Origin: Meconema thalassinum
Lineage: Eukaryota; Arthropoda; Insecta; Orthoptera; Tettigoniidae
DNA length: 64,000 bases
NCBI GenBank assembly: GCA_946902985.2
Contig: OX336389.2
Location: forward strand, 340,602,444 to 340,666,443
Direction of reading: 5' to 3'
The number at the start of each line of letters is the position of its first letter. Within the stretch, counting starts at the first letter, position 1. Made by a program: the position numbers and the translations under genes. Shown here one piece after another: positions 1-9,598 of the stretch. Below the pieces are notes generated by a model, which was not told the DNA's origin, ran no database searches, and worked only from the letters and a program-made list of their open reading frames with translations.

Positions 1-48
1 GGGCAAGTAAGCACGATTAAAGAACAAATAAGGAAAGATTGGAAGAAA

Positions 49-1356
49 ATGAATATTGATTCTAAAGAGGAAAGATCCACCATTCTTAAAACAGTAGGCG
101 AAAATCACACGCGTATTCAAGCTTTGGAGCAAGAGGTGAAAAATAAACTTAAAGAGCAGACGGACAGGATCATTAAAGCCGAACTCCGCTCATTAGAACA
201 ATCATCTATATTTAGAACGGGAACAGTGAAAGACAAGCCGGATAACTCAAATAGTCCAGAGTCCAGCACAGCAGGAAGTCAGACTCAGGCAGACAGCCCA
301 TTAACAACAAACACGGAAGGATTTCGTAAGAATGTCGATAGGAGCTCGACATCACAAGACGGTCATCAGGCCACACAACTTATTCAAGTAATTCGCTCAA
401 ATGACTACAAACCGCAGAAATACACGGAAAATTCAGGGGTGACACCTAAAGCCTTTATCAAAGAGATGGAAGACCATTTCAATGACACTGGGGTACCTGA
501 AGCACGAAGATTAAGGATGATGGAGAGATTTTTATCGGGAAATGTCCTCACATGGTTTTTAAGCTTCAAATATACATTTGGAAACATGTCAGATTTCAAC
601 TTAGCGTTTCTGCGCAAATACTGGTCGCCCGCAACACAACAGAGTCTAAGGATGGAGCTTTACTCTAGGAAGTACCAAACCACCCAGCAAACAAAATACT
701 CAGATTTCTTTAACATGCAAATGTTAAAATTTCGTGACCTTGATTACCCATTAAATGAAGCAGATCTGGTGATGACTATAGCGAGACAAATGCCGGTAAA
801 CGTACAACAAGTACTAGTCGCAGCGAACGTTAGTACGGCCCTACATGCAGAGCAGATACTACGGCAAATAGATGAGACTACATCTCATAGTCATTATAGA
901 GGAGGAAGGCAGCTGGAGTTAGTCAATACTACAGAGGTCGTAAAACCAAAACAGGCAAACACCAAAACGCAGGGCACTAACACAAGCACTTCCACACCTA
1001 GGCGAAACCAGGAAGAAGGAGAAAACAGACCATATCAGCGTAACGAAAATCATTACAACAATAGGTCATACCAAGGTAACAATAGATACCAACAGAGAGG
1101 ATATCAGCAATGGCGTGAAAATCGAAGGAATGACAGGCCTTATGGAAGATACGGTGATTACAATGCCAATCAACGATGGAAAGGAAGAAGAGATCAAAAT
1201 CAAGGAGAGCCACGTAACTATCGAGATGACTGGGATGATAGGCACGCTCAATCGCAAAATTACTTAGAGGAGTTACACGCTAGTCAAGGTGGAGAGATAG
1301 GAAGATGGGAAAAGGCCATTGGGAACATGAAGAATCCTGATACACATACTGAGTAA
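49..1356 (+). CDS. gag: Gag-like protein of Ty3/gypsy element
   Basis: This 435-residue frame starts at an ATG at 49. Residues about 130-240 resemble the retrotransposon Gag (capsid) domain, with the pattern LTWFLSFKY followed by FLRKYW and a Gln-rich helix region. The C-terminal third (from about residue 310) is very rich in Arg, Asn, Gln and Tyr (repeated RYQQRGYQQ-like stretches) and probably binds nucleic acid. No CCHC zinc knuckle is seen. The N-terminal part is charged and possibly coiled-coil. The frame is open to its stop at 1354-1356; whether the natural protein starts further upstream cannot be judged because the window begins here. The protease frame follows after 83 bases in a different frame, as is common for gag-pol. 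Confidence 0.8.
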   Translation: MNIDSKEERSTILKTVGENHTRIQALEQEVKNKLKEQTDRIIKAELRSLEQSSIFRTGTVKDKPDNSNSPESSTAGSQTQADSPLTTNTEGFRKNVDRSSTSQDGHQATQLIQVIRSNDYKPQKYTENSGVTPKAFIKEMEDHFNDTGVPEARRLRMMERFLSGNVLTWFLSFKYTFGNMSDFNLAFLRKYWSPATQQSLRMELYSRKYQTTQQTKYSDFFNMQMLKFRDLDYPLNEADLVMTIARQMPVNVQQVLVAANVSTALHAEQILRQIDETTSHSHYRGGRQLELVNTTEVVKPKQANTKTQGTNTSTSTPRRNQEEGENRPYQRNENHYNNRSYQGNNRYQQRGYQQWRENRRNDRPYGRYGDYNANQRWKGRRDQNQGEPRNYRDDWDDRHAQSQNYLEELHASQGGEIGRWEKAIGNMKNPDTHTE

Positions 1357-1439
1357 GCTGGAAGTCTACTGTGACAACAGGGATATCAAGGACATGAGCG
1401 ACAGAAGGATGATGGGAGTCGCAATGGAGCTAAAAAAAA

Positions 1440-2309
1440 ATGTTAAATTTGGATAAAGGAGACAGGCTACAAACACAACAGTCGGAAGTTGAAGATGGAT
1501 GGATAGTAGCGAACATACAAGAATGGATTGCTTTGCCAGAAGACTGCCTGGAGGAGACGGTGAAACCACGGAACGATGAAATTAGGCAGTTACCCATTAT
1601 TTACGCAAGGATTGGTGGAATTAATATAAGATGTTTATTGGATACGGGGTCACAGATCAGTCTGGTATCAGAGGCCTTGGTTCGAGAGTTGGGACGGAGT
1701 CAGAATATTCCTGTAATTCCGGTACCACAGCTCAAAGTGAGGGGTGTTATTCCTGAACGCACCGTCACTTGTAAACGTCAGGCATACTTAGAGCTGAACA
1801 TATTGGAACACACTTTTGGGCAAACATTCATTATCATGGCAAAGATGAATTTCAATATAATTCTTGGTGCAAATTTTATTTGTGACTATCAAGCAGTGAT
1901 AGATTTGCACAAGAATACTGTCAGTTTTAGAGAGTATGATCAGCTGAAAAATGTGGGATTGCATATGGATGAAATCACTACCGGAAGAGATGTAAATTCT
2001 TGGGCATTGGAAGCAATATCGGAAGAGACGGAAGAGGAGGTACGAAAGGCAGAAGATAACATCATAGAAGGAGCTGTTGTGGAACTAGATGAGGAGAGTG
2101 AATCCCAGGAGATATGGTCTTTATTAACAGAAGGAGATAACAGTGATGCACAATTTGAAGAGTTACTACCGGATGCACTCAGCAGGAACCCAGAGCCTGA
2201 TAATGAAGAAACAGCGATGGTACAACACTTGGAGTTAACACCGAAGGACCGGGAATTCTTGGAGGAGTTAGTGAGATACAGCGAGAACAGGAAGCGGAAC
2301 CATGGATGA
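1440..2309 (+). pseudogene. pol: Pol fragment: aspartic protease joined to the post-RNase H linker (RT and RNase H missing)
   Basis: A retropepsin-like active site CLLDTGSQISLVS lies near residue 68 (catalytic Asp codon at 1641-1643), with a flap-like region and ILGANF downstream, as in Ty3/gypsy proteases. After an acidic linker (about residues 180-240) the frame runs straight into PDALSRNP (2169-2192), the motif that normally follows RNase H in gypsy Pol. The roughly 450-500 residues of reverse transcriptase and RNase H expected between them are absent. The frame stops at 2307-2309 after a one-base shift near 2270, judged against the related copy at the right edge of the window, so the integrase continues in another frame. 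The internal deletion is the main oddity. Confidence 0.82.
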
Positions 2310-3514
2310 TGCTTTTAATTCAATACTTCAGAAAGCAACTACCTACAGGAACACCTGCATTTCGAGAAGCGAAAGCCAAAGAAGGAAGATATGTTTATGT
2401 CAACAATTTGCTGCACAAATGGGTAGATAATGACCACACCATGTTACGCATATTAGTACCTGCATCGTTACAACGAGGATTGACATGGCATACACACGAA
2501 AGTTACGGTCACGTGGGCGTAGATAAGTGCGAGGCGACGATAGGAGAGACATTTACATGGCCACGTATGAGAACAACTATATGTGACGTCATTACAACTT
2601 GTGATCCGTGTCAGAGGACAAAGCCCAATAATTACTTAATGAGGCAGTATCCCAGACCATTGCTACCTCAGAAACCATGTGAGCTACTGGCACTCGACTG
2701 TTTCGGTCCAATACCGAAGGGAAGGCGAGGTTGCCGTCATTTGCTAGTGTGCATTGATGTATTTTCTAAATTTGTAGTACTATGCCCTATTCAGAAAACT
2801 ACATCGAAGCAGGTACTCAGTCGCATTCGAAATAGAGTTATTCCAATCCTTGGAAAACCAGAGTTTATATTATCAGACCATGGCAGTTATTTCACAAGCG
2901 CCGAATTCAAGAAAGGTATGGAAGATATGGGTGTAAAACACGTTTTAAGCAGTATCCGACATGCTCAAGCAAATCCAAGTGAAAGAGCAATTAAGTGTGT
3001 AACTTCATATTTGAGGATCTTCATTCCGAACGAACACCACAAATGGGTCGATAAAATTAAGGATGTAGAGACATGCATGAATTCTACCAGGCACGAGTCA
3101 ACAGGACAAATCCCTATGGTCCTACACAAGAACGAGTATCCAGTAAGAACGTGGAAAAGCATCATTAACTGTCCACAAGATCCAATGATAGCACCTGACT
3201 TGCGAATTGAGAGGACGAGAGCCTACATGAGAAAACAAGCAGACCGCAGATTACGGCGAGTAAGAAATAAGAGGTTTCACAGGGATCTTGAAATCAACCA
3301 GCTCGTTTTGGTGAAACGACCTGCTACATCGGACCCAGAGAAGAAAATCTTCAGTAAATTCTGCGAAAAGTTCATAGGACCCTATTCTATCGTAAGAAAC
3401 CTTGGAAACAATGCTTACAGAGTGAAAGAATTGAGCACAGGAACAATGTCAGTCTACAACGCTGCCAACCTAAAAAAGTATCGTCGAAGTGAGCCATGGG
3501 AGCGCCAAAATTAA
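2306..3514 (+). CDS. pol: Integrase region of Ty3/gypsy Pol
   Basis: This 402-residue open frame carries a complete-looking integrase. A zinc-binding HHCC domain occupies about residues 62-107 (paired His, then CDPC). The rve catalytic core has Asp at residue 131 (LALDCFG), Asp at 191 (LSDHGSYF) and Glu at 226 (NPSERAIK), with 34 residues between the second Asp and the Glu. The C-terminal part (FIGPYSIV, then VYNAANLKKY) matches the usual gypsy tail. It overlaps the end of the protease frame by four bases but is not a separate gene: it is the continuation of Pol after a frameshift near 2270. The ATG at 2306 is therefore only the first Met in the frame. The role would be joining element cDNA to chromosomal DNA. 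Confidence 0.85.
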   Translation: MMLLIQYFRKQLPTGTPAFREAKAKEGRYVYVNNLLHKWVDNDHTMLRILVPASLQRGLTWHTHESYGHVGVDKCEATIGETFTWPRMRTTICDVITTCDPCQRTKPNNYLMRQYPRPLLPQKPCELLALDCFGPIPKGRRGCRHLLVCIDVFSKFVVLCPIQKTTSKQVLSRIRNRVIPILGKPEFILSDHGSYFTSAEFKKGMEDMGVKHVLSSIRHAQANPSERAIKCVTSYLRIFIPNEHHKWVDKIKDVETCMNSTRHESTGQIPMVLHKNEYPVRTWKSIINCPQDPMIAPDLRIERTRAYMRKQADRRLRRVRNKRFHRDLEINQLVLVKRPATSDPEKKIFSKFCEKFIGPYSIVRNLGNNAYRVKELSTGTMSVYNAANLKKYRRSEPWERQN

Positions 3515-5689
3515 TGATGCAGTTTGAATATATGGACGTCATATTATCAACAAAGTGCACGAGGAGTAGTTGAGTACGGCACGTAAACGAGGAAGTAGTG
3601 TTGTTGTTGACAAACATTAACGAGACGAGCAGAGTGTTGCCTCAGGCACCAGAGCGTCATGCAGCAGACTGAGAGGGGAGATACAAGCAGGAAATGAAAA
3701 CGAGTAAATGCCATTCAAGACAGGAGCGACTAGACCAGTAATAGAAAAGGGGTGATTCCGAAATAAAACAATTTGGCCTACGGAAGTCTTTTAAAATTGT
3801 CGACTTTATTCCTAAGTTCGAAATTTTGTGAGTGGGAGAGTTGTGAACCCTTTTATCCTCTGTTGGATAAATGATTCTATGTTTTATTTCTCCAATTAAT
3901 AAATATTTCAACCAGCATCATGAAAGTAGCCAGACGGAGATGAGGAAATTTCAAGCATTGGTTGGAGACAGCGGGGACATACCTGAAGCAGGTTGACAAT
4001 AGGCTAAATACTTTAGCTGTGAAAGGAAATAGCATAGCGATGTGTCAGAAGGACAGGTGGGCCGCCTCAAATAGAAGCGACGCGCAGTGAGACATGCTGC
4101 CGGTATGTTCATTGTGATATTCGCGCCTAGAAGAAATATGATGCAGTAATGTGAGTGGCTGATGAGCAGGCTGGACACTCCTACGACGCCAAGATCTGCT
4201 ATGAACCGCCAAATTACAGAAAATGTTAGAACCAATGAGAGAAGAATGCCTAGTTAACGCGGCAGGTCTAGCGTGGGTACGCTCGGCTAGCATTCACGCG
4301 GGAAATCGCCTAGACAAAATCTCTACGATCGATTCTAGGATTAATGAGCATATTCTTGACCTGTGCAATGTTACGAGTTCAGTGATATCTATTTCATGCC
4401 TGTACCACAATTATTTCGAGAAATGTTTACATAAATTCCCCCCCCCCCCCATCGAGACCTAGGGCCAGTTCTTTTATAAGTGGCATGAAGAGCCAAGACA
4501 TGGACTTCTATTCTGTTCGTCTGAGGACGTAGACTTTTATTCTGTGCGTCTACGGGCGTAGTCGTCTTATTACTGTGTTCGTCTGCGGACAGAACGACTT
4601 CTATTTTGTGTGTCGTGGACACAGGTTGATTATTATTTTGTGTGTCTTGGACACAGAAGTTATTGTAAAGTGTTAAATTCAGTGATAGATAGTCACAGTA
4701 CTATATTGTAGGGGCAGTATCGTCTATAATTCGCCAACGAACTGTGACAGGGAAAGTAGTACCTGAACAGCGAATTTAGTAGTCAGATATCAAGTGTATA
4801 ATAATCTAATTTTTGAAGCAGCGCCAGAGATGACACCGACGACTACAGAGGAAGTTTGGAATTCTCAACACTCCGTCCAGATGGCTGAGATGAGATAGAA
4901 CCATTCAGTTGGGAAATGGCAGCAGACGTTCTTTGACGGGTGACTACAAGAGAGATGAGTACAAAATAATATTCTTTATTATTTGATAAATTAACTTATG
5001 GTTTATGGGACATATTTTTGTAAATACATTGCTTGTGTGATTAACGTAGTATACTTAGTTTGGGTCTGACACACTTTTGTATGGAAGCAGCTCGCACGAA
5101 TGTAGTTAGTGGAAGGTTCTTGTTTTTGTATTGTGTTAACTAACGTAGCTATGTGAACGGCCGTGTTTGCATATGTTACGCAATGCGGTTAAAAACGTCT
5201 CTCGGAGATCTGTTGTGTTTCAGAAGTAGGACTGAATTAATGTAATTATACAGTAGATTGGAGGGTAATTAAAATTGTTTAAGATTTATTATTGATCAGA
5301 TTCAGTGTGACTATTGCCGATTGGAGCAATGTAATTTGTGACGAAGAGTAATCAGCTCTATCGTAGGTTTTAAATTTGTGTTTAATGTGTGTGAGCACCT
5401 ATTCAGCAGGCCTGTGTGAAAAGCGTCATGTCAGTCCCAGATGTGTGTATGTGTGTATTTTTGTGGTATTACAAGCGGGAATTTCAGCTGAGATTGATTT
5501 CTGTCAGCTTGGTACCCGGTCCATATTGTATCCTTGCGAGGGCAATTGTGGATATGTGATTATGTCTGACCATATGTTGAGTTGGATGAGATTTTTGTTG
5601 CTGTTGATTCCGTGAGGTAACGGAACAGCTGGTCGGCTATTTATATACACTGGACTGGGACACGACAAGTATTTGAGGAAAGGGGGAGA
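3515..5689 (+). other. Noncoding stretch between integrase and polypurine tract
   Basis: No convincing protein is encoded in these 2.2 kb; open frames are all shorter than 100 codons and unrecognised. No env-like gene is visible. The stretch contains a C10 tract at 4441-4450 and a degenerate tandem repeat at 4500-4657. It ends in a purine-rich run at about 5675-5689 (AGGAAAGGGGGAGA core), a good candidate for the polypurine tract that primes plus-strand synthesis, placed directly before the LTR start TG. The minus-strand element at the right edge has a similarly long noncoding gap before its own polypurine tract, which suggests this is a family trait. Confidence 0.6.
4500..4657 (+). repeat. 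Degenerate tandem repeat, about 31 bp per unit, five units
   Basis: Five imperfect units follow the pattern 'ttctattctgttcgtctg-rggac', ending in GGACGTA, GGGCGTA, GGACAGA, GGACACAGG and GGACACAG. The units differ from one another at several positions, so the array is old. It lies inside the 3' noncoding part of the LTR element. Confidence 0.7.
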
Positions 5690-6579
5690 TGTTTCACAAG
5701 GCTGTCTGAACGTGCAAAGCATGGTCATTAGTGAGGAGTGCTCGTTGGCTCCTAATTACTTGAATTACAGATAAGAACTGATCAATGGTAAAAGAATTGT
5801 TGAAATAAATGGGAGTTGCCTACGAATCACGATAATCTTCGAAGCGTTACCTTAACATGCAGTTTCGTTCATATAAAGTAATCTTAGCCGTTCAGGCTTT
5901 TGTTGTTGTTGGTTTATTCCAGGTTTATTTTCATTTCTGTGACCCGTGAGTCACGTGCAATGCTGTCTTTCCTTGTGTGTATTGAGCAATTGGCCTGTTG
6001 GTAGCTCATGTTGTTAAGTGCGTCTTCGCGCTAATGAGGATCTCAGACAGATTCCTGTAAATAATAGATTTGTAGTGTGTGTCAGCATTAGAGTTTTTAA
6101 GGGTTTTTATTAATGTCATGCCCATATCCATAAACGTTGATTTACGTGATGATTGTTCGTGAGCACCGTGGCTGTTAACCCGTTGTAAACGAACGGTCGT
6201 CCAAGTACTCATTGTCTCGTAGTTAGTCATCACGCGCACATAAAACTCAAATGCAAGGTAGTGGAACTAGGATCCACAATTTTATTATAAAGGGGGAGAT
6301 CCATCTGACTCCTCAAAGTGTTAGATATTCCTGTCAGGGAAAAATTCAGGGAGGATATTTTTTTATTATTGTTTGTTTATTTTCTTTTATGCACAATTAG
6401 TTATTAAATATTGTTATTATCTTACGTCTTGTCTCCTTACTTTCTTAATTACAGTTTTTATCCTATGACCCTTGCCTCAGTAAAGCATGTTGTTTGGCGG
6501 ACGTAAACATCACACTATGAACTGAGCGCGACCCCTTGATCAAGATTCTTGCAAAAACACTGCTATTCTGAAGGGTTCA
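5690..6579 (+). repeat. 3' LTR of the left Ty3/gypsy-like element
   Basis: The segment starts TGTTTCACAAGG right after a polypurine run and ends GAAGGGTTCA, giving the usual TG...CA ends over 890 bp. The last seven bases GGGTTCA also end the LTR at the right of the window (60016-61138, other strand). No second LTR copy is available here to prove the boundaries. A second purine run at 6288-6299 is an alternative start, but no TG follows it. Confidence 0.55.
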
Positions 6580-6653
6580 ATACTAAATATCGTTTGCTAT
6601 ATTAATTTATTTGTTTTGAAATTTCAATATGGCCGCTGTGCGCTATATTCAGT

Positions 6654-6661
6654 GTGATAAT
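6654..6661. repeat. Target-site duplication GTGATAAT of hAT copy A
   Basis: This 8-bp direct repeat is identical to 9139-9146 and marks the insertion site of the element at 6662-9138. Confidence 0.9.
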
Positions 6662-6793
6662 TTGAGACGAGAATTATAGGCACTAAAAACAGTTAAAATA
6701 GGCAGGCATATAGGCTCTTAAAATAGCCAAAATAGGCATGTAAATAGGCACTAACGTGTAAAATAGGCAACAAAATAGGCATGAAAAAAATTC

Positions 6794-7150
6794 TTATAAT
6801 TTAATAACATATTTAATTACTATAATAAGAATTAACAACGAGCAAATTTTCAATGTTTTCTTGTAATAAGTTTTTTTTCTCCTGTCATGAAGAATGTTTT
6901 TATATTGAGAGAAAGATCTCTCAACATCACATGAAGTGATTGGGCAAAACTTAAACGAAGCCACTGCATCTGGTTTTAGGTCAATTGCTTCGTCTACCTC
7001 ACCTCGTAGCGCACTGGCTACCTTTACCACTGCTTCCCATCCTGGATTCCTCTGCAGGACCCTATCAAACTTTTCCATGACAGCGGCTATCTTCCCAGAG
7101 GTTCCTTCCAAACTTCCCCTGACTACTTCAACAATCCTACATGACTCCAC
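6794..7150 (-). pseudogene. hAT transposase C-terminal dimerisation fragment
   Basis: This 118-residue minus-strand frame contains FCPITSCDVERSFSQYKNI, which matches the conserved C-terminal dimerisation region of hAT transposases (a Pro/Ser-rich turn, then ERSFS and the following helix). The N-terminal BED finger and the catalytic core are absent here and in the rest of the element. The fragment is followed by Lys-rich and Ile/Leu-rich residues to the stop. The same motif occurs in copy B (36512-37066), with ARSFS in place of ERSFS. It is a broken remnant and no function is expected. Confidence 0.75.
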
Positions 7151-7327
7151 CAGGGGTATTCCACTCTTCTCTATTTTCTGTTGCCTGCAATAGATCCTGC
7201 ATGATGTGTACCTCTACAAGCCTGCGATCCTCGTTGAAAATTAGAAAACGCGTAATTTGAAATTGTGGCATTCGTCCATAACCTTACTTTTTACCACAAT
7301 TTAGCAAGACCCTAGAGGGGATGCTAG

Positions 7328-8081
7328 CAGGCGCGGATCTAGAGTTTGGTTTTAGGGGGGGGGGTCAGAGATTCGATCTAGAGTTTGGCTTTGGGGGGGG
7401 GGGGGGGTCAGAGAATCGAAATTGTTAAGAAAAATGGTATCACTAAAAACGCAATCACAAAATAACCAAACGTACCAGACCAATTTTTTTGCAAGCTTCA
7501 TGGATAGAAATTTGATGCGTTTAGCGCACCAAAAATATTCGTACAAATTGCAACGGCGTGTTTTGCGACTTTTACATCGAGCTTCGAGAAAAGGATCAAG
7601 GTACGTTACAGTTTCGGCAAGTCGAGTTGATACCGACAAAGGGAGAAAGTCACAGCTTAAATTGCCAACCAAGCTTGCAGTTTGGACGTCGGCAAAAATT
7701 TTTGGTGCGAAAAAAGACCCAGTTTCCTATCCGTGCATTGCTGCACATTCATCGTGACATCACTATAAACATCGATTCGGTGATCACAAGGTTTGCTAAA
7801 CAAAATAGACGAGTTGATTTTGTTGTATAACTAATAGCTTTTATTCAAGAGGTTTGAAGTTGTAAATATGTACAGTTGTAACAGAACATAATAATTCCAA
7901 TAAAGATAATTCAGTATTGAATAAAATGAAACAAAACTGTTTTTCAGTTAAAATTCGTTAAGTTTTATTTGTCTGGTAATTGTGTTTTCGTTTTTTGAGT
8001 TTGAAAAAAAATTTGGTCTCCGTTTGGGGGGGGGGTCATGACCCCCGTGACCCCCCACCCCCACCCTTGAATCCGCGCCTG
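7328..8081. mobile_element. Nested nonautonomous hAT-like element, 754 bp
   Basis: Perfect 11-bp terminal inverted repeats CAGGCGCGGAT / ATCCGCGCCTG are flanked by a perfect 8-bp duplication GATGCTAG (7320-7327 and 8082-8089). Poly-G tracts sit just inside both ends (G runs at about 7357 and 7396 on the left; C/G runs near 8025-8060 on the right). A 111-codon open frame on the + strand (7422-7757) shows no family I recognise. The element lies inside hAT copy A and so inserted later. Confidence 0.9.
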
Positions 8082-8572
8082 GATGCTAGAGGTTTGTTGG
8101 CAGCTTCGCGGCCCTAACCTGGGAGCTTAACGCTCCCCCAGACTAGAGCCACACATAGCGCTGGTAAAAGTTACTCGCGACTTTTTCAAAAAAATAAAAA
8201 ATAAAATATGTATTTAAGTTGTAAATCTCTATTATTACAGGGAATGATTAAGAGTTCAAAATACCGATTTTTAATTTTCATCCACTTTGGGACAAGAGAT
8301 CACCAGCGTTCTAACTCCTCGTTTAGTAATTAAATGATTATTTACATTTTATGTATAAATTATTGAGAGTTCATGTCTAATACAGCATTGCAACAAAACA
8401 ACTTGCCACAATACATAAATTAATAGGCCTATAAATGCTACGATGAACTGCGATCGTACTTCTCAATCACATAAACATAAAAGAAACAAACGAATTAACT
8501 CTTTACAGCAAGCTTGGCGGAAGACTACTTTTCCATCGGTAGTGAAATTGGTATCCCCTGTGATCCACTGCT

Positions 8573-8944
8573 TCAGCCAGTAAGACTTCGATAATTTATC
8601 TTTCGGCATTGCCATGGACACACTTCTTCTTCGCAATAAATTTCACAAAGTTCTGAATCTGAAGTGAAGATAAAGTGTACGTTTACACAGTTCGCATCGA
8701 GAGGGAGGTAGGGGATACGGATTGTGCAACATAATTCGACGTTGATTGGTTCTCGCATGTGTCTTGCGAGGTTGGAGGGGTTGTAGGCTTCGAGGTAAAA
8801 TTGTTCCTTGTTTCTTCTGATGGAAAATTCCCAAGCGCTATTTCTGGTGACTTCCGAGAATTCCCATTCTTGTTCGTGGGGTAAACACATATTGAGAAAT
8901 GAGAATATAATTCTGTCGAGCATACCAGCTGCAATATAATACAA
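8573..8944 (-). pseudogene. Unrecognised 123-codon frame shared by hAT copies A and B
   Basis: I do not recognise this protein. It is reported because a close counterpart lies inside copy B (36512-37066), where the same words (NVELCC, IPYLPLDANC, LARHMREPIN) are preserved while other positions differ. In both copies it lies on the minus strand upstream of the hAT dimerisation fragment. It may be a remnant of transposase exon sequence or simply element DNA that happens to be open. There are no obvious domains; Cys and His are frequent but fit no clear finger pattern. Confidence 0.4.
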
Positions 8945-9146
8945 TTTAAAATACAGTCAAAAGGCATCAAAGAGGCAATTATACTCCAAATAGGCACAAA
9001 CCCTTGAAATAGGCATTTATAGGCACAATAAAACCAACGAAATCTAGCCTAAAAGAACCTAAAACGGATTTATATCTCGAAAGCCTACGTTTCTAAACAT
9101 AGGAATAAAATAGGCAAATAGGCAAATTCCCGTCTCTAGTGATAAT

Positions 9147-9598
9147 CTTTAAACTAACGCAAGTAAGAGCTCTTACAGTATATGATTCTCACCTCTTGGT
9201 AAGATTTGTCTTAATTACGCTATTATAGCCTGAGTTGTCGATTTTAATGTTCTAATAGTTCGAGTAGCCGCCATCTTCAACGTATGGAGAGTTTGTCTTT
9301 TGCCTTGGTCATACAAGGATACAGTTATAAATTTAGGGTAGGGTGTTTAGATATTTGTAGCCTACTCCCCGCTTAATACAATTGGGCACAATCGCATTGA
9401 CCGACTGAAAAGCATTCTATGGTAGATTACTAGGCAACACTGAAAATTTGGCTTCTAATTCTTCAATACATTGTGTTGGAGTACATACCAAACGTCAGGT
9501 CAAGACCTGAGGAAAATATCCCTCCGCGCAATTCCTCTCTCTGTTCCTACTAGTGTTTCCGGCCTGGAAACTCTAGATTGTCATCCCTCAACCTACTA
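9147..9598. other. Spacer with one fragment of a dispersed repeat
   Basis: Nothing codes here. The part at about 9380-9460 is a copy of a dispersed repeat whose core is GACCGACTGAAAAGCAT followed by GGCAACACTGAAAA. Other copies lie at 22770-22822, 25270-25375, 25815-25885, 27530-27635, 42293-42370 and 42455-42555. Confidence 0.55.

Larger units (their letters stand above)
1..6579 (+). mobile_element. Ty3/gypsy-like LTR retrotransposon, 3' portion
   Basis: Gag, aspartic protease and integrase reading frames follow each other on the + strand and are followed by a long noncoding tract, a polypurine tract and an LTR. The 5' LTR and primer-binding site lie outside the window. The reverse transcriptase and RNase H region is absent, so this copy cannot be autonomous. 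Its tail motif after RNase H and its integrase N-terminus match the minus-strand element at the right edge of the window (63435-64000), so the two are related families. The LTR end at 6579 is inferred from a terminal GGGTTCA shared with the other LTR at 60016-61138. The superfamily call is firm; the outer boundaries are not. Confidence 0.85.
6662..9138 (-). mobile_element. hAT-like DNA transposon, copy A (nonautonomous, 2477 bp)
   Basis: The element is bounded by a perfect 8-bp target-site duplication GTGATAAT (6654-6661 and 9139-9146), the size used by hAT elements. The ends are short imperfect inverted repeats (TTGAGACGAGAATT on the left; reverse complement of the right TAGAGACGGGAATT). Both subterminal regions are packed with the motif ATAGGCA (about seven on the left, five on the right), in the same orientation at both ends. 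The only recognisable coding part is a C-terminal transposase fragment on the minus strand. Another transposon is nested at 7328-8081. Copy B at 36361-37167 is a shorter derivative. Confidence 0.9.

Noticed and set aside
3515..5689. env-like gene after integrase
   Set aside because: No frame longer than about 95 codons and no signal or membrane pattern; stops are frequent.
6285..6300. Second polypurine tract (AAAGGGGGAGAT) marking an LTR start
   Set aside because: No TG follows, and the tract at 5675-5689 fits the TG...CA LTR better. It remains a weak alternative.
7422..7830. Overlapping frames of 111 and 90 codons as transposase
   Set aside because: Neither resembles a transposase; the element is nonautonomous.
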